A stretch of 56,351 bases of DNA. It comes from Chara braunii. Its lineage: Eukaryota > Streptophyta > Charophyceae > Charales > Characeae. Below the pieces are notes generated by a model. The model searched no databases, was not told the origin of the DNA, and worked only from the letters and a program-made list of their open reading frames with translations. Location of the stretch: positions 98,071-154,421 of the forward strand of contig BFEA01000628.1 of the NCBI GenBank assembly GCA_003427395.1, given 5' to 3'. Position 1 is the first letter of the stretch; the number at the start of each line of letters is the position of its first letter. The position numbers and the translations under genes are program-made. This document shows positions 52,570-56,351 of the stretch, in pieces.

Positions 52570-55224
52570 TCATCCGGGTTCCGATTCCGTTTCCACTCTC
52601 CACGTTTTATTCCATGCATCTTCGTAAAGCTGTGAGACCTCTTGTTCGCGACCGCACGGCCTCCAGTACTCCACGAAAATTCGGGTTGTCTCCTTCTTGA
52701 TGACAGGAGCAACCCAAGAGGTGAACCCTTCTTGCACGTGGTCATCCGGAGCGCGCAGAACAACGAAATCATCAATCTCAACAGCTTTACAAGGGTCGAA
52801 TTCTGGTTTGGGTGCATCCTTTCTATGACCGACAAAGCACAATTTTCTCAACGGCTATGGCACGACGCACGGGACAGTGGAGTCTGCACTTGGTTTGCTC
52901 GGCCTGGGTGATGGTAAAAAAGAGTACGACAACGGCACTGTTCCCGTCTCTTCCACCTTAATGTTGTCGAACTCGGCTAAACGGTCCGTCCAGTATCTCA
53001 GTCTGTCAGTCTTGAGTTGACGCTCTTCTATAGTTTGAGTTTCCCATTCGTTCATTGCGTCCTTCCACGTCTTCACTAAAACGCGCAGACCCGCTTTGCC
53101 GTTTGTAAAATCGCCGGAAGAGGGGTTGGGCGACTCGCGGCGCGACTCGAATGCCCATGCGGGACCTGCCCATTTCTTGTCCGCATCGCGTTTGAACCAG
53201 TACACCGGTCCCTTGTCAGGCCCCCAGTTTTTGTCGGTGCAATGCGCTTTGTAGACCATAGTCGGGTTATCACCCTCCATGTAGAAACGGAAAAGGTGGG
53301 GTGTGGCGTGGTCTGAAATCAAGTTGTCAAGGTACGGCGAGATCATGGTTTTCCAGTCCACAATTTTCGTGAGTTGCGTGCACTCCACTTCCTCCTCACA
53401 AGACATTTGCAGCACCGCAAACAGTTCTTCCATCGTGTATGCGTCAGACCCGTTGAGTTTGCGAGCAAACAAACTAAACTTCGTGTCGATGTCGGTGTGC
53501 GTGTGGCCAGCTATCATGAACCCCATCAGGATCTCGTTAAAAATCCGAAACTTGACCAACATTGCAAGGAATGCGAAGACGAATCTGTTTTTGTGCTGTC
53601 CGCCACAGTTATCAGCTTGGAGGCGTAGCACCGGCGGGAGTTTCCCTTTGCGCGTTTGCACGTCCCTCAAAACGTTGGCAATGGACGTGACTACAGAATT
53701 CGATCTGTGCGAAAGATAAGGAAACCATGTGTGCACAATCAACGACGGATTCCTACCATGAGCTATGGTACCGGTGAGGTTCGTTTTCATCATCGTGTTA
53801 TTAGCCATCTCCTCAGACAAATGTCGGCGTGATGCATGGGGAATGATACTTTTTGCCTGGTCCATTCCATCAATAATGATGCACAAACTCTAGTCCTTAT
53901 GCAGCTGAGACTCGGCCGACCATCAGTCATACAGCTTGCGATGGCCCCTTTGCAGATCGAGGTAGCTCCTTTGTGCGGCAACCAGTTTCCGCCGTGGCCC
54001 CGGCACGGCTCCCTCAATGAGGATAGCGTTTTTTATGCACTCGTTGCATCTTGCGTGGTCAGTCACTCGAGCGAGACGGACGTGCCAAAAAAAATCTCTC
54101 CATATCTTACAGAACACCTGATACGACGAGCAAGATACGCCTAGTTTGTCTAACTTACGTTCGATGCTTCTATAGACATCTTTCTTAGAAGCATACACTG
54201 AAGGGAGACGAATACGGTTCCTAATCTCGAAATCCGGGCCCGTCTCCGTCTGATCAGGCATAGGATCCAACTCGTCGAGGATAATATCCTCAAATGCGGA
54301 CCATGTTAACGCATATTGCATTGTTGTCCGAGGACGACCCTTGTTAGCATGACCTGCGTCGACCACTCCTTCGTCGAGGTAATCGTTATGTCTTTTGTAT
54401 GCGTTTCAGCCACAACCGAGCATCAAACACCACGCGGTGACACACACTGAATGCATTTCTACAATAGGTTTCACCTCTGACTTCCTTTGGACCAACGATG
54501 TGAAACTACGAAGCTTGGATATCCACCACTTGCGTCTGCCCTTGCCTCTAACCGATCTGAACTCGCGTCTACACTTTTGGACCTCCACTGCTTTCATTTT
54601 AGAGAGACATCCGTAAGACTTGCAACATGTCTTCTTCAGAACTGCCTCGCACTCATCGAGGCTGCCTCTACGTTCGTATGTGGCATCCGACTCGTTCGAC
54701 CCTCTTTTGCGTGTGTGGTATGTGTACCTTCTTTTCCATTGTCTACCGAGCAACGAAGGCTGGGGAGGAACAGAAAGTCCCTCGACCGTGACATCGTCGA
54801 TTTCAGAACGACGATCTCTCGAAACTTGTTCTCGTTCGAACTCGTCTCTCAGCAGTTGGTCCCGTTCGAACTCGATGATGGTTGTTTGGGAAAGCACGAA
54901 ATCGTATGAATCTTCATCCTCGTCGCTAACAGGTCGGGGGTGCACGAAAGCTGAGGGCCCCGAAGTTGTCAACGCACCGACGGAAGCGACTTGTGTAGCT
55001 CCATTGATGATATCGTCGAGATGGAGACGTCTAACGACGTTATTGCCCATCACCGTCTGGCGGCGACGAACAAAACATCATTCAGGTGACCTATCGGTGG
55101 AGTCCACCCGGCGCCGGCGTTTGAATGGTGTAGCAAAGCCTGAAGGTGATCGACTTTCACCGGAAATAGCAGCTTTAGCTTCATCCGGTGTATGAAGCAA
55201 TGGAATGGATGGTTCGACACTCAT
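52570..55224 (-). pseudogene. DUF7869-like, transposase-like protein with in-frame stops
   Basis: One minus-strand frame from ATG 55224 (MSVEPSIPLLHTPDEAK), about 885 codons, with TGA at 55078, 54406 and 53923 and TAG at 53890 and 52855, but no frameshift. In order: a basic stretch (FKRRRRVDS); a Cys-rich N-terminus ('KKTCCKSYGCLSKMKAVE', 'HSVCVTAWCLMLG'); 'VFCKIWRDFFWHVRLARVTD' with 'HARCNEC'; then an RNase-H-like core, 'CIIIDGMDQAKSIIPH', 'LRLQADNCGGQHKNRFVFAF' and 'MIAGHTHTDIDTKFSLFARK'. The D-G-M-D-Q, D-N and G-H-T-H blocks are those of DUF7869 proteins, common in algae and animals and probably transposon-derived. The C-terminus ('DDFVVLRAPDD...SWVAPVI') resembles a small SH3-like fold. 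Palindrome arrays flank it on both sides. Confidence 0.7.
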
Positions 55225-55401
55225 GGTGACATTAGCGGCCGACACGGGGAACCTGGCAGAGTGAGATAGCCACAACATTTGGCCACGAGAGAGTGAGAGT
55301 CTATCATTGGCTTATGTTCTCACCCTGGATACTCAAGCGTTCTCAACCCTATCCACATCTATCCATGACAGCACAAGTTGCCTGACTCAAAGCCAGTAAA
55401 A

Positions 55402-56292
55402 GGTCCAGCATTCCCAAACAACGCGGGGGGTCCAGCGTTTTGCGAACGCGGGGGGTCCAACACAAGTTTGGATCCAGCGTTTTGCGAACGCGGGGGGGTC
55501 CAGCACAAGTTTGGGTCCAGTGTTCCCGAACAATGCGGGGGGTGCCAGGCCTAGGGTCTAGCCTTTGCCAAAGGCTGGACCCCCTCGTACCGACCGTGAC
55601 GACGGGGATGGGGATGGAGGGGGGGTCCAGCGTTTGCCGAACGCTGGACCCCCCGTGTTTGTTACTGTCGGTAGGCGGGGGGCCCGGTGCCAGTAGGGGG
55701 TCCAGCGTTTGACAAATGATGGACCCCTGGAAGCCAGTAGGGGGTCCAGCGTTTTACAAACGCTGGACCCCCCCCGCCTTGCGCCCGGTGCCAACAGGGG
55801 GGGTCCAGCGTTTGTCAAACGCTGGACCCCCCGCATCGCGCTCGGTGCCAGCAGGGGGGTCCAGCGTTTGTAAAACGCTAGACCCCCCGCATAGCGCCCG
55901 ATGCCAGCATTGGGTCCTGCGTTTGTAAAACGCTGGACCCCCCTCATAGCGCCCGATGCCAACAGGGGGTCCAGCGTTTTACAAACGCTGGACCCCCCGC
56001 CTAACGCCCGGTGCCAGCACGGGGTCTGCCTAGCGCTTGGTGCCAGCAGGGGGTCCAGTGTTTCACACGCATAGCACCCGGTGCCAGCAGGGGGGTCCAG
56101 CGTTTGTCAAACGCAAGACCCCCCCCCCGGCATAGCGGTCGGTGCCAGCAGGGGGTCCTGCGTTTGTGAAACGCAGGACCCCGCGCACAGCGCCCGATGC
56201 CAGCAAGGGGTCCTGCGTTTGTAAAACGTTGGACCCCTCTCTCCCTTGTGTCCAGGGGGTGGGCGGTCCGGCGTTTGTGGAACGCCGGACCC
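55402..56292. repeat. Palindrome array, right (GGTCCAGCGTTT type)
   Basis: About 15-18 units, each a hairpin: GGGGTCCAGCGTTT, a three-base loop (GAC, GTC, TAC, GTA, GTG), AAACGCTGGACCCC. Clear units: 55621-55654, 55740-55774, 55797-55832, 55854-55888, 55911-55943, 55965-55998, 56151-56182, 56207-56237 and 56265-56292. Spacers of about 20-25 bp are also conserved (gcatagcgcccggtgccagc), so the period is about 55-58 bp. The array begins about 180 bp upstream of the transposase-like gene start. Units nearest the gene (55402-55520) are the most degenerate. Confidence 0.9.
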
Positions 56293-56351
56293 CCTTCTAC
56301 CCCCCCCCCCCGCCCCCCTCTCTCTAGGGGTTCGCAATTGTTGACTCCGAG

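Noticed and set aside
52570-55224. Stop-codon reassignment or selenocysteine explaining the in-frame stops
   Set aside because: TAA, TAG and TGA all occur inside the minus-strand frames at 47.9-55.2 kb, and other frames in the window end normally. Mutation is simpler.
55600-56292. Repeat-spacer layout resembling a CRISPR array
   Set aside because: The palindromic repeats vary, the spacers are themselves conserved, there are no cas genes, and the genome is eukaryotic. It is a minisatellite of hairpins.

Overview
The window reads as nuclear DNA from a eukaryote, most likely a plant-lineage organism. It holds two plant-type LINEs with an apurinic-like endonuclease, a reverse transcriptase and a C-terminal zf-RVT knuckle, a Ty3/gypsy element with an initiator-Met-like primer site, U6 snRNA fragments, many poly-A/poly-T tracts and terminal-inverted-repeat elements. 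A charophyte alga such as Chara is my guess; the window does not prove it. No intact host gene was found. Nearly everything is nested and decayed mobile DNA. Two N gaps (19152-19396 and 45840-46024) and a sequencing-adapter scar (45731-45757) mean the long-range order is not fully trustworthy.

1-4.5 kb holds a degenerate 120-bp tandem repeat, LTR fragments related to the gypsy element further on, and a Harbinger-like element (copy A) carrying a small MITE. 4.5-12.7 kb is a nested stack. A U6 snRNA copy lies inside copy A, a LINE of about 7.6 kb (LINE A) is inserted in that U6 with a 15-bp target duplication, and a 462-bp inverted-repeat element is inserted in the U6 ACAGAGA box. Copy B of the host repeat (24.7-25.6 kb) lacks the U6 and so acts as an empty site. 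A second U6 copy near 14.2 kb carries a tiny LINE-tail remnant at the same U6 position.

12.7-26.7 kb is mostly LINE 3' ends, a nest of related inverted-repeat elements, tandem repeats and a 1.4-kb foldback element. 26.7-44.8 kb is a second LINE (LINE B), split by an 11.1-kb Ty3/gypsy element (31662-42751, 4-bp duplication TCGC). The gypsy pol encodes gag with a zinc knuckle, protease, reverse transcriptase, RNase H, a PHD finger and a truncated integrase, all with stops or frameshifts.

46-56 kb differs in character. It is a block of minus-strand reading frames that carry in-frame stops but keep their frame. One is a DUF7869-like, transposase-like gene (52570-55224). Two arrays of short perfect or near-perfect palindromes closely bracket this gene, and their stems covary. 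The others are two tandem paralogues and two further unknown frames. This bracketed gene and the U6-targeted insertions are the best candidates for undescribed biology here.
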